From assembly GCF_002483225.1 (NCBI RefSeq), contig NZ_DLHL01000063.1:43216-107215 (forward strand): a stretch of 64,000 nucleotides of DNA. Direction: 5' to 3'. This DNA comes from Gemmatimonas sp. UBA7669. GTDB taxonomy: Bacteria; Gemmatimonadota; Gemmatimonadetes; Gemmatimonadales; Gemmatimonadaceae. This document shows positions 40,273-49,556 of this stretch, piece after piece. The position numbers and the translations under genes are program-made. The notes under the pieces were generated by a model, which saw only the letters and a program-made list of their open reading frames with translations, had not been told where the DNA came from and made no database searches. The first letter of the stretch is position 1; each line of letters begins with the position of its first letter.

Positions 40273-41652
40273 TCAGACGCTCACGCCCTGCGCACGCAGC
40301 CACCCTTCCATCACGCCGCGAATCTCGGCCAGACGTTCCGGGCTGCGGGCCTCGTAGCGCGCCACGATGACCGGCTGCGTATTGGACGCGCGCAGCAAAC
40401 CCCAGCCATCACCGAAGAGCACACGCACGCCGTCCACATCGATGACATCATGCGAGGCCGTGAAGTGCGGCACCGCGCGGGACATGATGGCGAATTTGGT
40501 GGCCTCGTCGGTATCGATGCGGATTTCCGGCGTGGACACGAACGGCGGCACGTCCGCCAGCAACTCGTCGATGCGCTTGCCGCTGTCGGCGAGAATGCGC
40601 AGCAGACGGGCCGCGGCGTACAGCGCGTCATCGTGTCCGTGGAAGCCCTCGGTGAAGAACATGTGACCCGACATTTCACCGGCGATCGGGGCCTGCATGC
40701 TCTTCATCTTGTCCTTGATGAGCGAGTGCCCGGTCTTCCACATCACCGCCTGCCCGCCGGCCTTCTCGATGGCGTCGGTGAGCGCCTGCGAACACTTCAC
40801 GTCGAAGATGATGGGCTGCCCGACGCCGGTGCGCGCCAGGACGTCGCGCGCGTACAGAATGAGGATGTGGTCGCCCCAGATGATGCGACCCTGCGCGTCC
40901 ACCACACCGATGCGGTCCGCGTCGCCGTCGAATGCCACACCCAGTTCGGCGCCGTGCGCGCGCACGGCGGCAATGCAGTCCTCGAGATTCTCGGGGACAG
41001 TGGGGTCCGGGTGGTGGTTGGGGAAGGTGCCATCGCTCTCGGTGAACAGACCGATGCCCTGCACACCAAGCGCCTGCATGAGCTGCGGGGCGACGAGGGC
41101 GCCCGCGCCGTTGCCACAATCGTACACCACCTTGAGCGGGGTGCCATCAGGATGCGCGAGCGGTCCGATGCGCGCCGCGATGTCCGCAACGTAGCGATCG
41201 ATGACCTCTACATGCCGCACCTGGCCCTGCCCCGCCGGATGCGCGCCGGCCACGATGTAGCCGTAGAGCGTCTGGATGTCGGCACCGTGGAGTGATCCCG
41301 TGCCCAGGCACATCTTGAATCCGTTGTACTCCGGCGGATTGTGTGACCCGGTAATCTGGATGCCACCAACCACCGGCTCATGATGCAGCGACCAGTAGAG
41401 CAACGGCGTGGGCACCACACCGATGTCCACCACGTCCACGCCGCATTCGGTCAAACCGCGAACCAGCGCATCGCGCAGCGCCGTGCCGCTGGGCCGATTG
41501 TCACGTCCCACCGCCACCGCACCCGCGATCCCGCGCGCGGCGAGCAGCGTGGCGTAGCCACGACCGATGCCGTATGCGACCTCCTCCGTCAGGTCCTCTC
41601 CCACGATGCCGCGTACGTCGTACTGCCGGAAGATGGTCTGGCTGATGCTCAC
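40273..41652 (-). CDS. Phosphomannomutase/phosphoglucomutase
   Basis: A 459-residue alpha-D-phosphohexomutase of the AlgC/ManB type, interconverting hexose 6- and 1-phosphates for GDP-mannose and other sugar nucleotides. The four signature loops are visible: the phospho-Ser loop TGSHNPPEYNG, the metal loop DGDADR, the sugar loop GEMSGH and the phosphate-binding RASNTQP. It follows nuoN by 82 nt with no clear terminator. It could supply GDP-mannose to the polyprenol-phosphate mannosyltransferase 35 kb away. Substrate preference is inference. Confidence 0.9.
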   Translation of the reverse strand: MSISQTIFRQYDVRGIVGEDLTEEVAYGIGRGYATLLAARGIAGAVAVGRDNRPSGTALRDALVRGLTECGVDVVDIGVVPTPLLYWSLHHEPVVGGIQITGSHNPPEYNGFKMCLGTGSLHGADIQTLYGYIVAGAHPAGQGQVRHVEVIDRYVADIAARIGPLAHPDGTPLKVVYDCGNGAGALVAPQLMQALGVQGIGLFTESDGTFPNHHPDPTVPENLEDCIAAVRAHGAELGVAFDGDADRIGVVDAQGRIIWGDHILILYARDVLARTGVGQPIIFDVKCSQALTDAIEKAGGQAVMWKTGHSLIKDKMKSMQAPIAGEMSGHMFFTEGFHGHDDALYAAARLLRILADSGKRIDELLADVPPFVSTPEIRIDTDEATKFAIMSRAVPHFTASHDVIDVDGVRVLFGDGWGLLRASNTQPVIVARYEARSPERLAEIRGVMEGWLRAQGVSV

Positions 41653-41734
41653 GATTGGCTCAGTTGGATTTGCGGAACCGGACAGGCCGGAGCACCTGCG
41701 CTCCGGCCTCCAGAGACAAACTACTCAGCGCGGC

Positions 41735-43300
41735 TCAGCGCGCGACGCTCGCCGCCTGAACCCGTGCCGGCGCCCCGCGCTCCGGGACCGGTGCGGCGGG
41801 CGTGTTGCCGCTGGTGATGGCCAACTGCGCCAGACGCGTCACCGGCGTGGGATACATGCCGAAGAACAGCAGCAGGGCGGCGGTGGCCGCGATGAGCGAA
41901 TGCGACAGCACCGACATGGAGGCAAGTGGCTGGTCCGCCGGGCGCGGCCTCATGAACATGGCAGCCACCACGCCCAGATAATACGCGGCCGATACCGCGC
42001 TCGTGACCACCAGGACCACCGCCAGGATGGTCTGCGGCGCCGGCGCCTGCAGCGCGGCCTGCAGCACATACCACTTGGCGAAGAACCCCATACCGCCCAC
42101 CAGCGGCATGCCCATGAAGGCGAGCAGGAACACGGCCATGGCGCTGGCCAGCCATGGCCGCTCGAGCCAGAGGCCGGACACGTCGTCCAGCGTCAGGCTG
42201 CGATCACGACCATTGTTGACGACAATGAGCACGCCAAAGGCGCCCATCGTGGCCAGCGTGTACGACACCATGTAGAAGACGAGCGCCGAGGTCGACGCGG
42301 GGGTGGCCACCACCAGTGCGACCAGCAGGTAGCCGGCATGCGCAATGCTCGAATACGCCATCATGCGCACGAGGTTCTTCTGCGACAGGGCGAACACGTT
42401 GCCCACCACCATCGTGGCAACCGCCAGCCACCAGAGGCTGCTGTGCCAGCGCGGCGCCGCAGCGGCCAGCGACTCCACCAGCACACGCGCAAACACCGCA
42501 AACGCCGCCGTCTTCACCGTGGCCGACATGTAGGCCGCGATGGGCAATGGCGCGCCGTCGTAGACATCCGGTGTCCAGAAGTGGAACGGCGCGGCGGCCA
42601 CCTTGAAGCCAAAGCCGACGAACAGCAGCGCGATGCCCACCACAAAGACCGGAGAGAACGTGGCCTGCGCGGCGGCCCACTGCCCAATGTCCTCGAGGCG
42701 CGTGCTGCCAGTGGCGCCGTACAGCAGCGCGACGCCGTACAACAGGAACCCACTCGAGACCGCACCCAGCAGGAAGTACTTGATGGCGGACTCGGCGCCG
42801 CGCGCGCTGCGCCGGTTGAGGCCGGCCAACACGTATACCGCCAGTGACATGAGTTCGATGCCGAGGAACACGAACATCAGATCGCGCGCGGCCGCCAGCA
42901 CCATCATGCCGACGGTGGCGAGGATGATGAGCACCGGCACCTCGGGGCTGTAGGCCCCGCTGCGCTGGTGATCGATCTCCACCAAACCAAGCGTGAGGAT
43001 GGTGCCGAGCAAGAGCACGAAGTCCACGGCCCAGCGGAACCCGTCTCCGGCAATCCGCCCGTCGGGGGTGCCTCCGACGCCGTCACCCCAGGCGATGGCC
43101 ACCACGAGGGCGGCCATGAGGCAGAGGGCCGTACCGAAGCGCGTGATCGCGATGGTACGCTCGGCCCCTTCAGCCGAAGTGGCAGCGACCTGCTGCGGCT
43201 TCCAGACGGCGGCCAGCAGCATGGCCATGGCCCCGGCCGACAACAGCAACTCGGGGGCAAGGGCCTGCAGAATGGCGCCGGCGTTCATGACATCCGTCAT
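41735..43300 (-). CDS. nuoN: NADH-quinone oxidoreductase subunit N
   Basis: Antiporter-like membrane subunit of complex I, 521 residues and about 14 spans. It has LGIELMSLAVYVLAGLNR early, the ESAIKYFLLGAVSSGFLLYG segment with the conserved Lys, and AAAPFHFWTPDVYDGAPLP around the broken helix. The N-terminal region has a short Thr/Ala-rich insert. Last gene of nuoA-N, 3 nt after nuoM. Confidence 0.95.
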   Translation of the reverse strand: MTDVMNAGAILQALAPELLLSAGAMAMLLAAVWKPQQVAATSAEGAERTIAITRFGTALCLMAALVVAIAWGDGVGGTPDGRIAGDGFRWAVDFVLLLGTILTLGLVEIDHQRSGAYSPEVPVLIILATVGMMVLAAARDLMFVFLGIELMSLAVYVLAGLNRRSARGAESAIKYFLLGAVSSGFLLYGVALLYGATGSTRLEDIGQWAAAQATFSPVFVVGIALLFVGFGFKVAAAPFHFWTPDVYDGAPLPIAAYMSATVKTAAFAVFARVLVESLAAAAPRWHSSLWWLAVATMVVGNVFALSQKNLVRMMAYSSIAHAGYLLVALVVATPASTSALVFYMVSYTLATMGAFGVLIVVNNGRDRSLTLDDVSGLWLERPWLASAMAVFLLAFMGMPLVGGMGFFAKWYVLQAALQAPAPQTILAVVLVVTSAVSAAYYLGVVAAMFMRPRPADQPLASMSVLSHSLIAATAALLLFFGMYPTPVTRLAQLAITSGNTPAAPVPERGAPARVQAASVAR

Positions 43301-43303
43301 CCG

Positions 43304-44878
43304 TCAACGTCCCAGCGAAACAGGGGGAGTGGGCGCCGGGGCGTTGGGCCCGAAGCGCACCGCTTCAATGAGACTTTGGGTGGGGCGATCGAGGCGCTTG
43401 AGCACGGGAGCCGGCGCCACACCCACCGCCACGATGCCTGCGGCCAACACAACCAGTGCGGCGCGCTCGTGGAATCCGAGATCGCGGAGCGTGGCGTGGC
43501 GTTCGGCGTCGAACGGACCGAACAACACACCTTGCAGCGCCTTGAGCCCATAGGCCGCAGCGAACACCACACCCGTGGTGGCAACGACGGCCAGCACCGG
43601 GAACTCCGCGTAGGTGCCGATGAGCACAAGGAACTCACCCACGAACCCGGCGGTGCCAGGCAGCGCCACCGTGGACAGCATCGCCACAACCAGCATGGTA
43701 GCCAGCATCGGTGTGCGTCGCGCCATGCCACCGAAGGCGTCGAGCGACGTGCTGCCCGTGCGATCCTCCAGCATGCCGGCCACCAGGAACAGCGCCGAGG
43801 TGGCAAGGCCGCTGTTCACGATGCTCATCACCGCCCCTTCAACGCTCTGCTGGGTGAGCGTGAAGCAGCCCAGCATGATGAAGCCGAGGTGACTGATGGA
43901 GCTGTAGGAGATGAGTCGCTTGAGATCCTTCTGTGCCATCGCCACGAGGGCGCCGTACACGATGGACACCACGCTGAGCACGAGGATGACCATGCGCACC
44001 GTGTCGTGCGTGGCCGCCGCCGGAAACAGCGGGATGGCGAAGCGCAGTATCGCATACGCGCCGACCTTGAGGCCGAGCGTCACCGAGGCAAAGGTTGGCG
44101 CCACCTGCTGCGCATCGGGCAACCAGGTGTGGAACGGGAACAGCGCCGACTTGACGCCGAAGGCCGCGAAGAACGCGCCGAACATGAGCAGCTGCGCCGT
44201 CGGCGACAGCGTGAGCGTGCTCAGCGCATCCAGGTGCATCGAACTGCCGTCGCCCACCGACCACAGGGCGATGATGGCCACCAGCATGAGCAGCGAACCC
44301 ACCAACGTGAACAACACGTAGCGCAGACTCGCGCGCGTGTTGCCTGCCGTGCTCCAGACACCCACCAGGAGGTACGTGGGAATGAGCATCAACTCCCACG
44401 CGAGGTAGAACACCAGCAGGTCGAGCGCCACGAACACGCCCATCAGACCGCTGGTAAGCAGCAGCGCCAGCGCGCCGAAGGCCGGCGTCCGGACACGCAC
44501 GTTGTCCCACGACGCAATGAATGCCACCGGCAGCACCACACCGGTCATGAGCACCAGGGGCAGCGACAAACCGTCCACACCGAGGCTGACTGTGGAGCCG
44601 AAGTCGGGCAACCACGGCAAATCCCACCGGGCCTGCCAGCCATCACGTGCGGGATCGAACACGCCCCACAGGGCAAGTGTCAGAAGCCCTTCCACCACCA
44701 GCGCAGCGGCCGTCAGCGTGCGGGCGTCCGGCCCACCACTCGGCGCTTCCGTGCCGAGCCGTTCGCGCGAGGTGTCGCAACCAAGCAGACGCACGAGGAC
44801 GGCGGCGACCACCGGCCAGCCGATGAGCACCGGCAACACCCAGCGATCCACACCCAACGAAACCAGGAAGTCATGCAT
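43304..44878 (-). CDS. nuoM: NADH-quinone oxidoreductase subunit M
   Basis: Antiporter-like proton-pumping subunit, 524 residues. Typical motifs are FYLAWELMLIPTYLLVGVW (conserved Glu in span 5), GVKSALFPFHTWLPDAQQVAPT (Lys and His around span 7-8) and LKRLISYSSISHLGFIMLG. Starts 12 nt after nuoL and ends 3 nt before nuoN. No oddities in length or order. Confidence 0.96.
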   Translation of the reverse strand: MHDFLVSLGVDRWVLPVLIGWPVVAAVLVRLLGCDTSRERLGTEAPSGGPDARTLTAAALVVEGLLTLALWGVFDPARDGWQARWDLPWLPDFGSTVSLGVDGLSLPLVLMTGVVLPVAFIASWDNVRVRTPAFGALALLLTSGLMGVFVALDLLVFYLAWELMLIPTYLLVGVWSTAGNTRASLRYVLFTLVGSLLMLVAIIALWSVGDGSSMHLDALSTLTLSPTAQLLMFGAFFAAFGVKSALFPFHTWLPDAQQVAPTFASVTLGLKVGAYAILRFAIPLFPAAATHDTVRMVILVLSVVSIVYGALVAMAQKDLKRLISYSSISHLGFIMLGCFTLTQQSVEGAVMSIVNSGLATSALFLVAGMLEDRTGSTSLDAFGGMARRTPMLATMLVVAMLSTVALPGTAGFVGEFLVLIGTYAEFPVLAVVATTGVVFAAAYGLKALQGVLFGPFDAERHATLRDLGFHERAALVVLAAGIVAVGVAPAPVLKRLDRPTQSLIEAVRFGPNAPAPTPPVSLGR

Positions 44879-44890
44879 GATGTGCGCGCC

Positions 44891-46921
44891 TCAGCTCAGC
44901 GAAAGGGCGGAGATGAGCACGATGGCTCCGGCAGCAAGCAGCCAGGCATACTTGCCGGCATCGCCGTCCTGCAGCTTGGTGCCAACCAGCGAGGCCGTGC
45001 GCGTGAGCAGCGACCCACCGGCCGAGAGCCCGCCGTCGACGCCACGCTCCACTCCACGCGTCAGCACCGCGTCGGCCAGGCCACGCACGGGGCGCACAAT
45101 GACCGCGTTGACGATGTCGTCCACACCATAGGCACGCGCCAGCAGCGAACGATCCTCCGGGGAATTGGCCTTGTCGGCCTGCGGTCGACGAAACACGACG
45201 AGTGCCACGGCAATGCCCACCAGGGCAATGGCAATGGCAATGGCCACGAGCACCAGCTCCGTCGCATGATCCACATGCGCGTTGGGGCCAGCCAGTTGTG
45301 CGGCGCTCGCACCGGTAACGGGTGCCAGCCACTTGTCGAGCAGTCCCACCGGACCCATGGGCAGCAGCGACGGCAGATTGAGCCATCCACCACCCACCGT
45401 GAGCACCGCGAGCACCAGCACCGGCGCGGTCATGATGAGCGGGGCCTCGTGCAGCGCCGCGCGCTCCCCTTCCCCGGTGCGATTCTCGCCGAAGAAGGTC
45501 AGGACCAGCATGCGCGTCATGTAGATGGCCGTCAGCAGCGCGGTGACGAGGCCGATGCCATACACCACGTACAGCAGCGTGGTGCCGGGAATGCCGAGCA
45601 GCGTGGCCGAGGCCAGCGGCGAACCGTGCGCCCGGGCGAAGACCGAGGCCAGGATTTCGTCCTTCGAGAAGAAACCGGCGAGCGGCGGCACGCCGGCAAT
45701 GGCGGCCGTGGCCAGCGCCATCGCGCCGGCAGTGGCCGGCATGTAGCGCGCGAGGCCGCCCATGTTGCGCAGATCCTGCGGATCCTCGTCACGGTGCGTG
45801 TGGTGATACGCGTGATGCATGGCGTGAATCACCGAACCGGCGCCCAGAAAGAGCAGCGCCTTGAAGAACGCATGCGTGACCAGATGAAAGACGCCGGCGG
45901 TGTACGCCCCCACCCCGACCGCCATGAACATGTAACCGAGCTGCGAGACGGTGGAGTAGGCCAGCACCTTCTTGATGTCCCACTGGCGCAGGGCAATCGT
46001 GGCGGCAAACAGCGCCGTCAGCGCGCCCACGGTGGCCACCACCAGCGAAGCCTCCGGTGCACCGGCAAAAATCGGCGCCGCGCGGGCGACGAGGTAGACG
46101 CCGGCCGTCACCATGGTGGCGGCATGAATCAGTGCCGACACGGGCGTTGGGCCTGCCATGGCGTCAGGCAACCAGATGTACAGCGGCAGCTGCGCACTCT
46201 TGCCCGCGCAGCCGACAAACAGCATGAGCGCGATGGCCAACACGACGGGCGTTCCCGCCATCGGCGTGAGCGCTGCGTGCGCCCCGGCGAAGTCGAGATG
46301 CTGCGTGGTGCTCCAGATCAGGAACATGGCCACGAGGAAACCGAAGTCACCCACGCGATTGACCACGAAGGCCTTGTTGCCGGCTTCCACATTGGCGCGC
46401 TCGCCGAACCAGAAGCCGATGAGCAGGTAGGACGCGAGCCCCACGCCTTCCCAGCCCACAAACATCACGGCGTAGCTGCCGCCGAGGACCAGCACCAGCA
46501 TGAAGACCACAAAGAGGTTGAGATACGCGAAGTAGCGCGCGTAGCCCGGGTCCTCCTTCATGTACCCGATCGAAAACAGATGAATGAGCGAGCCCACGCC
46601 GGTAATGACCAGCACCATCAGCATGGAGAGCTGATCGAGCTGGAAACTCCAGTCGATCACCAGATTGCCCACGGGCATCCACTGGCCGAGCGACACAATG
46701 GCTGGACCACTCATGCCCACGCGCATGCGCATGAACAGCGCAATGGCGAGAGCGAAGGCGGCGATGATGACACCGGGGCCAATGAGCGTGACGAGCGGAT
46801 GGCGCGCGGTACTGGGCGCGTCGGCCCCCGGCTCCGCGCGGCGCGTGACGGCGATCAGGCCGTTCGCCACGAAGCCCAGGAGGGGCAGCAGAATGAGCAG
46901 GGGCAGCAGGGCAGCAATCAT
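44891..46921 (-). CDS. nuoL: NADH-quinone oxidoreductase subunit L
   Basis: The largest antiporter-like subunit, 676 residues, with about 16 spans including the long lateral-helix region near the C-terminus (about 560-660). Marks are MFVGWEGVGLASYLLIGFW, AGKSAQLPLYIWLPDAMAGPTPVSALIHAATMV and KKVLAYSTVSQLGYMFMA. A short MHHAYHHTHRDED loop (near residue 365) is His-rich. Its start overlaps nuoK by 4 nt. Confidence 0.96.
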   Translation of the reverse strand: MIAALLPLLILLPLLGFVANGLIAVTRRAEPGADAPSTARHPLVTLIGPGVIIAAFALAIALFMRMRVGMSGPAIVSLGQWMPVGNLVIDWSFQLDQLSMLMVLVITGVGSLIHLFSIGYMKEDPGYARYFAYLNLFVVFMLVLVLGGSYAVMFVGWEGVGLASYLLIGFWFGERANVEAGNKAFVVNRVGDFGFLVAMFLIWSTTQHLDFAGAHAALTPMAGTPVVLAIALMLFVGCAGKSAQLPLYIWLPDAMAGPTPVSALIHAATMVTAGVYLVARAAPIFAGAPEASLVVATVGALTALFAATIALRQWDIKKVLAYSTVSQLGYMFMAVGVGAYTAGVFHLVTHAFFKALLFLGAGSVIHAMHHAYHHTHRDEDPQDLRNMGGLARYMPATAGAMALATAAIAGVPPLAGFFSKDEILASVFARAHGSPLASATLLGIPGTTLLYVVYGIGLVTALLTAIYMTRMLVLTFFGENRTGEGERAALHEAPLIMTAPVLVLAVLTVGGGWLNLPSLLPMGPVGLLDKWLAPVTGASAAQLAGPNAHVDHATELVLVAIAIAIALVGIAVALVVFRRPQADKANSPEDRSLLARAYGVDDIVNAVIVRPVRGLADAVLTRGVERGVDGGLSAGGSLLTRTASLVGTKLQDGDAGKYAWLLAAGAIVLISALSLS

Positions 46922-47211
46922 CCGCGGAGCGCCCGGAGCGAGGACAGGTCCACCGTGCCGTAATGCCGGAAGATGGAGATGATGATGGCGAGCCCGATGG
47001 CCGCTTCAGCCGCCGCCACGGTCATGACCATGATCACGAACACCTGACCGGTCACGTTGTGCAGCTTGGCGAACGCCACAAAGCTGAGGTTCACGGCGTT
47101 GAGCATGAGCTCTGCGCACATGAACAGGATGATGGCGTTGCGACGGGTCAGCACGCCGACCACGCCAATCGCGAAGAGAATCGCGGAGACGATAAGGGCT
47201 TCGGTGATCAT
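46918..47211 (-). CDS. nuoK: NADH-quinone oxidoreductase subunit K
   Basis: A 97-residue three-span subunit lining the proton path next to the quinone site. It keeps the conserved membrane acidic residues in ILFMCAELMLNAVNL and VAAAEAAIGLAIII. Overlaps nuoJ and nuoL by 4 nt each. Confidence 0.96.
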   Translation of the reverse strand: MITEALIVSAILFAIGVVGVLTRRNAIILFMCAELMLNAVNLSFVAFAKLHNVTGQVFVIMVMTVAAAEAAIGLAIIISIFRHYGTVDLSSLRALRG

Positions 47212-47714
47212 GACTGTACCCGCTTCTTGGCCAGCAGCACGGCGCCCACGACGGCCACGAGCAGCACCACGCTCGTCAGCTCGAAGGCCACCAGATAGTC
47301 GGTGAAGAGCGACGCGGCCACCGGCGTGACCACGTTGTCCGAGGCCTGTGCCGACTCGAGCCGCGGAAAGCGCTGGCGCTGCACGACGAGCAGGTTGGCC
47401 AACAGCGCGAGTCCCACGAACCCGGCCCCGAGTCGCGCACCCAATGAACGCAGGTCGCTGATCTCACTGCGGCCCAGATTGAGCAGCATGACGACGAAGA
47501 CGAACACCACCATGATCGCGCCGGCGTACACCAGCACCTGAATGGCGCCGACGAAGGGCGCGTCGAGCATGACATACAGGCCGGACAGCGCAAACATCAC
47601 GTTCACCAGCCACAGCGCCGCCGGCACCGGGTTCTTGCGCGTCACGAACAGCAGCGCCGACGCGATGGCCAGCAGCGCGAACAGGTAGAACTGGAAGGCG
47701 AAAAAGCCGCTCAT
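47208..47714 (-). CDS. nuoJ: NADH-quinone oxidoreductase subunit J
   Basis: A 168-residue membrane subunit with five spans; the conserved segment GAIQVLVYAGAIMVVFVFVVMLLNL is clear. ATG at 47714 overlaps the nuoI stop by 4 nt and lies at the family start. The stop overlaps nuoK by 4 nt. Confidence 0.95.
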   Translation of the reverse strand: MSGFFAFQFYLFALLAIASALLFVTRKNPVPAALWLVNVMFALSGLYVMLDAPFVGAIQVLVYAGAIMVVFVFVVMLLNLGRSEISDLRSLGARLGAGFVGLALLANLLVVQRQRFPRLESAQASDNVVTPVAASLFTDYLVAFELTSVVLLVAVVGAVLLAKKRVQS

Positions 47715-48208
47715 TCGCCCTTCGGGTCTGCAGGGTCCCACAACTCGCTCACCGGATGCGTCTGCGCCGTGAGCCGCTCGAGGTCGTACACGAACGACGC
47801 GCGGTCATACTCCGCGTTCTCGTAGTGCCGCCCAACGTGAATGGCCTCTTCCGGGCACACTTCCTGGCAGTAGCCGCAGAAAATGCAGCGGAACTCGTCG
47901 ATCTCGAAAACGAGCGGATAGCGATTGCCCTGTTCGTCCTCGCCCGGCGTGAGCTTGATGCAGTTGGCGGGGCACACCGTCGGACAGAGGCCGCAGGCCA
48001 CGCACTTGGCCTTGCCGTCCTCGGTGGTGAGCATGCGATGCGTGCCGCGCCAGCGCGGCGAGAGATCCCATTTGGTCTCCGGATACTGCATGGTGACCTT
48101 GTGCGGATCGACCAGATGCTTGAGCGTGGTGGCCATGCCCTTGAGCGTGGCCCGCACATAACTCACCTGATCGAGCGGCCGATTGAGCACCTTGACGCCG
48201 ATGGCCAT
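47711..48208 (-). CDS. nuoI: NADH-quinone oxidoreductase subunit I
   Basis: A 165-residue peripheral-arm subunit with two [4Fe-4S] clusters (N6a and N6b): C69-x2-C72-x2-C75-x3-C79 and C108-x2-C111-x2-C114-x3-C118. The N-terminal amphipathic helix region (ATLKGMATTLKHLVDP) that rests on the membrane is present. Start shares a base with the nuoH stop (TGATG). Confidence 0.96.
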   Translation of the reverse strand: MAIGVKVLNRPLDQVSYVRATLKGMATTLKHLVDPHKVTMQYPETKWDLSPRWRGTHRMLTTEDGKAKCVACGLCPTVCPANCIKLTPGEDEQGNRYPLVFEIDEFRCIFCGYCQEVCPEEAIHVGRHYENAEYDRASFVYDLERLTAQTHPVSELWDPADPKGE

Positions 48209-49551
48209 CAGTCGCGTCCCTCAGTGAGAGCCGGGGCCGGCGTCTGGACCGCCGGCCGGGGCGCCGTCAGTTGGCGCCGGGTTAGGTCGAGTCCCCGCGC
48301 CCGGAGTCGCTCCAGGTCCATGGGCGCCACGCGGGCGCTGGCGGGGCTGATGAGTTTGCCGCGGTCGAGCCAGGCCAACAGCACGGCTATGATGACGACG
48401 TTGAGACCCAGCAGTGCGAGGGAGAACATCGGGCCGCGCGCCACGCCGAGCATGTCGAGTGCCAGGGTCGCGCTGGCAATGACCACGATGTAGCCGAGGG
48501 CCAACGGCAGCATGATGCTCCAGCCCAGGGACATCAGCTGGTCGTAGCGGAAGCGCGGCAGCGTCCAGCGGATCCACATGAAGAGGAAGATGAAGAAACC
48601 GATCTTCCCCACCATCATGGCCAGCGTCGCCAGTGTCTTGGCCACCGTATACGGCGCGACGTTGTCCCACTGCGTGAAGGGCACGTCCCATCCACCGAAG
48701 AACAGCGCCGCCGTCAGGCCGCTGACCGTGAGCATGTTGGCGTATTCGGCGATGAAGAACATCGAGAACTTCATGCCGCTGTACTCCGTGTGGTAACCCG
48801 CCACGAGTTCCGATTCCGCTTCCGGCAAGTCAAACGGCAGGCGGTTCGTTTCGGCGAACGCCGCCACAAGGAACGTGAACCACGCGACGGTGAGCGACAG
48901 CACGTTCCAACCCATCGTGGCCTGCTGCTGCACGATGGCGGTCAGTGAGACGTTGCCGGCAAGCAACAGGACCGGGATGGTGGACATACCCATCGCGATT
49001 TCGTACGACACCATCTGCGCGCTGGAACGCAAACCACCCAGCAGAGCGTACTTGTTGTTGGAGGCCCAGCCCGCGAGCACGAGTCCGTACACACCAAGCG
49101 ACGAAATCGCGAGCGTGAACAGGAATCCCACCGGCAGCGGCGCGATGGCCATGTCCACAAGGCCCCACGGTGTCGGGAGTGGCGCGGCAAACGGAATGAC
49201 GGCCCAGGTGAGCAGGGCCGGAATGAAGGCCAGTGCCGGAGCGATGATGAAGAGCCACTTGTCCGCGAACGGCGGATTGGTCTCTTCTTTCATGAAGTTC
49301 TTGAGGCCGTCGGCCACGGGCTGCAGCAGGCCCCCCGGCCCCACGCGATTGGGGCCGCGGCGATCCTGGAACCAGGCAGCCAGCTTGCGTTCGAGCAGCG
49401 TGAGCATGGCCACGGTGCCGAGGTACACCGCAAAGAACACGAGAATCTTGATGATGCTCGCGGCCACAAAGGTGCCGATGGCGTCCGGCGCAGCTTGCGG
49501 ATTGGCGCGAGGAAACCATGACGCCACATCGAGAGCGGCGAGAAACGGCAT
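48208..49551 (-). CDS. nuoH: NADH-quinone oxidoreductase subunit H
   Basis: A 447-residue membrane subunit that forms most of the quinone cavity. Motifs are ERKLAAWFQDRRGPNRVGPGGLLQPVADGLKN, AFAETNRLPFDLPEAESELVAGYHTEYSGMKF and MWIRWTLPRFRYDQLM. ATG at 49551 lies 5 nt after the nuoG stop. A roughly 50-residue polar C-terminal tail, rich in Arg, Pro and Ala, extends beyond the usual end of the family and is unusual. Confidence 0.95.
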   Translation of the reverse strand: MPFLAALDVASWFPRANPQAAPDAIGTFVAASIIKILVFFAVYLGTVAMLTLLERKLAAWFQDRRGPNRVGPGGLLQPVADGLKNFMKEETNPPFADKWLFIIAPALAFIPALLTWAVIPFAAPLPTPWGLVDMAIAPLPVGFLFTLAISSLGVYGLVLAGWASNNKYALLGGLRSSAQMVSYEIAMGMSTIPVLLLAGNVSLTAIVQQQATMGWNVLSLTVAWFTFLVAAFAETNRLPFDLPEAESELVAGYHTEYSGMKFSMFFIAEYANMLTVSGLTAALFFGGWDVPFTQWDNVAPYTVAKTLATLAMMVGKIGFFIFLFMWIRWTLPRFRYDQLMSLGWSIMLPLALGYIVVIASATLALDMLGVARGPMFSLALLGLNVVIIAVLLAWLDRGKLISPASARVAPMDLERLRARGLDLTRRQLTAPRPAVQTPAPALTEGRD

Positions 49552-49556
49552 GCCAC

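Noticed and set aside
42968..46963. A 1331-codon open frame on the plus strand opposite nuoN, nuoM, nuoL and nuoK
   Set aside because: It is rich in His, Gln, Arg and Gly with no domain, as expected for the complement of high-GC membrane-protein genes; the nuo genes on the other strand are certain.
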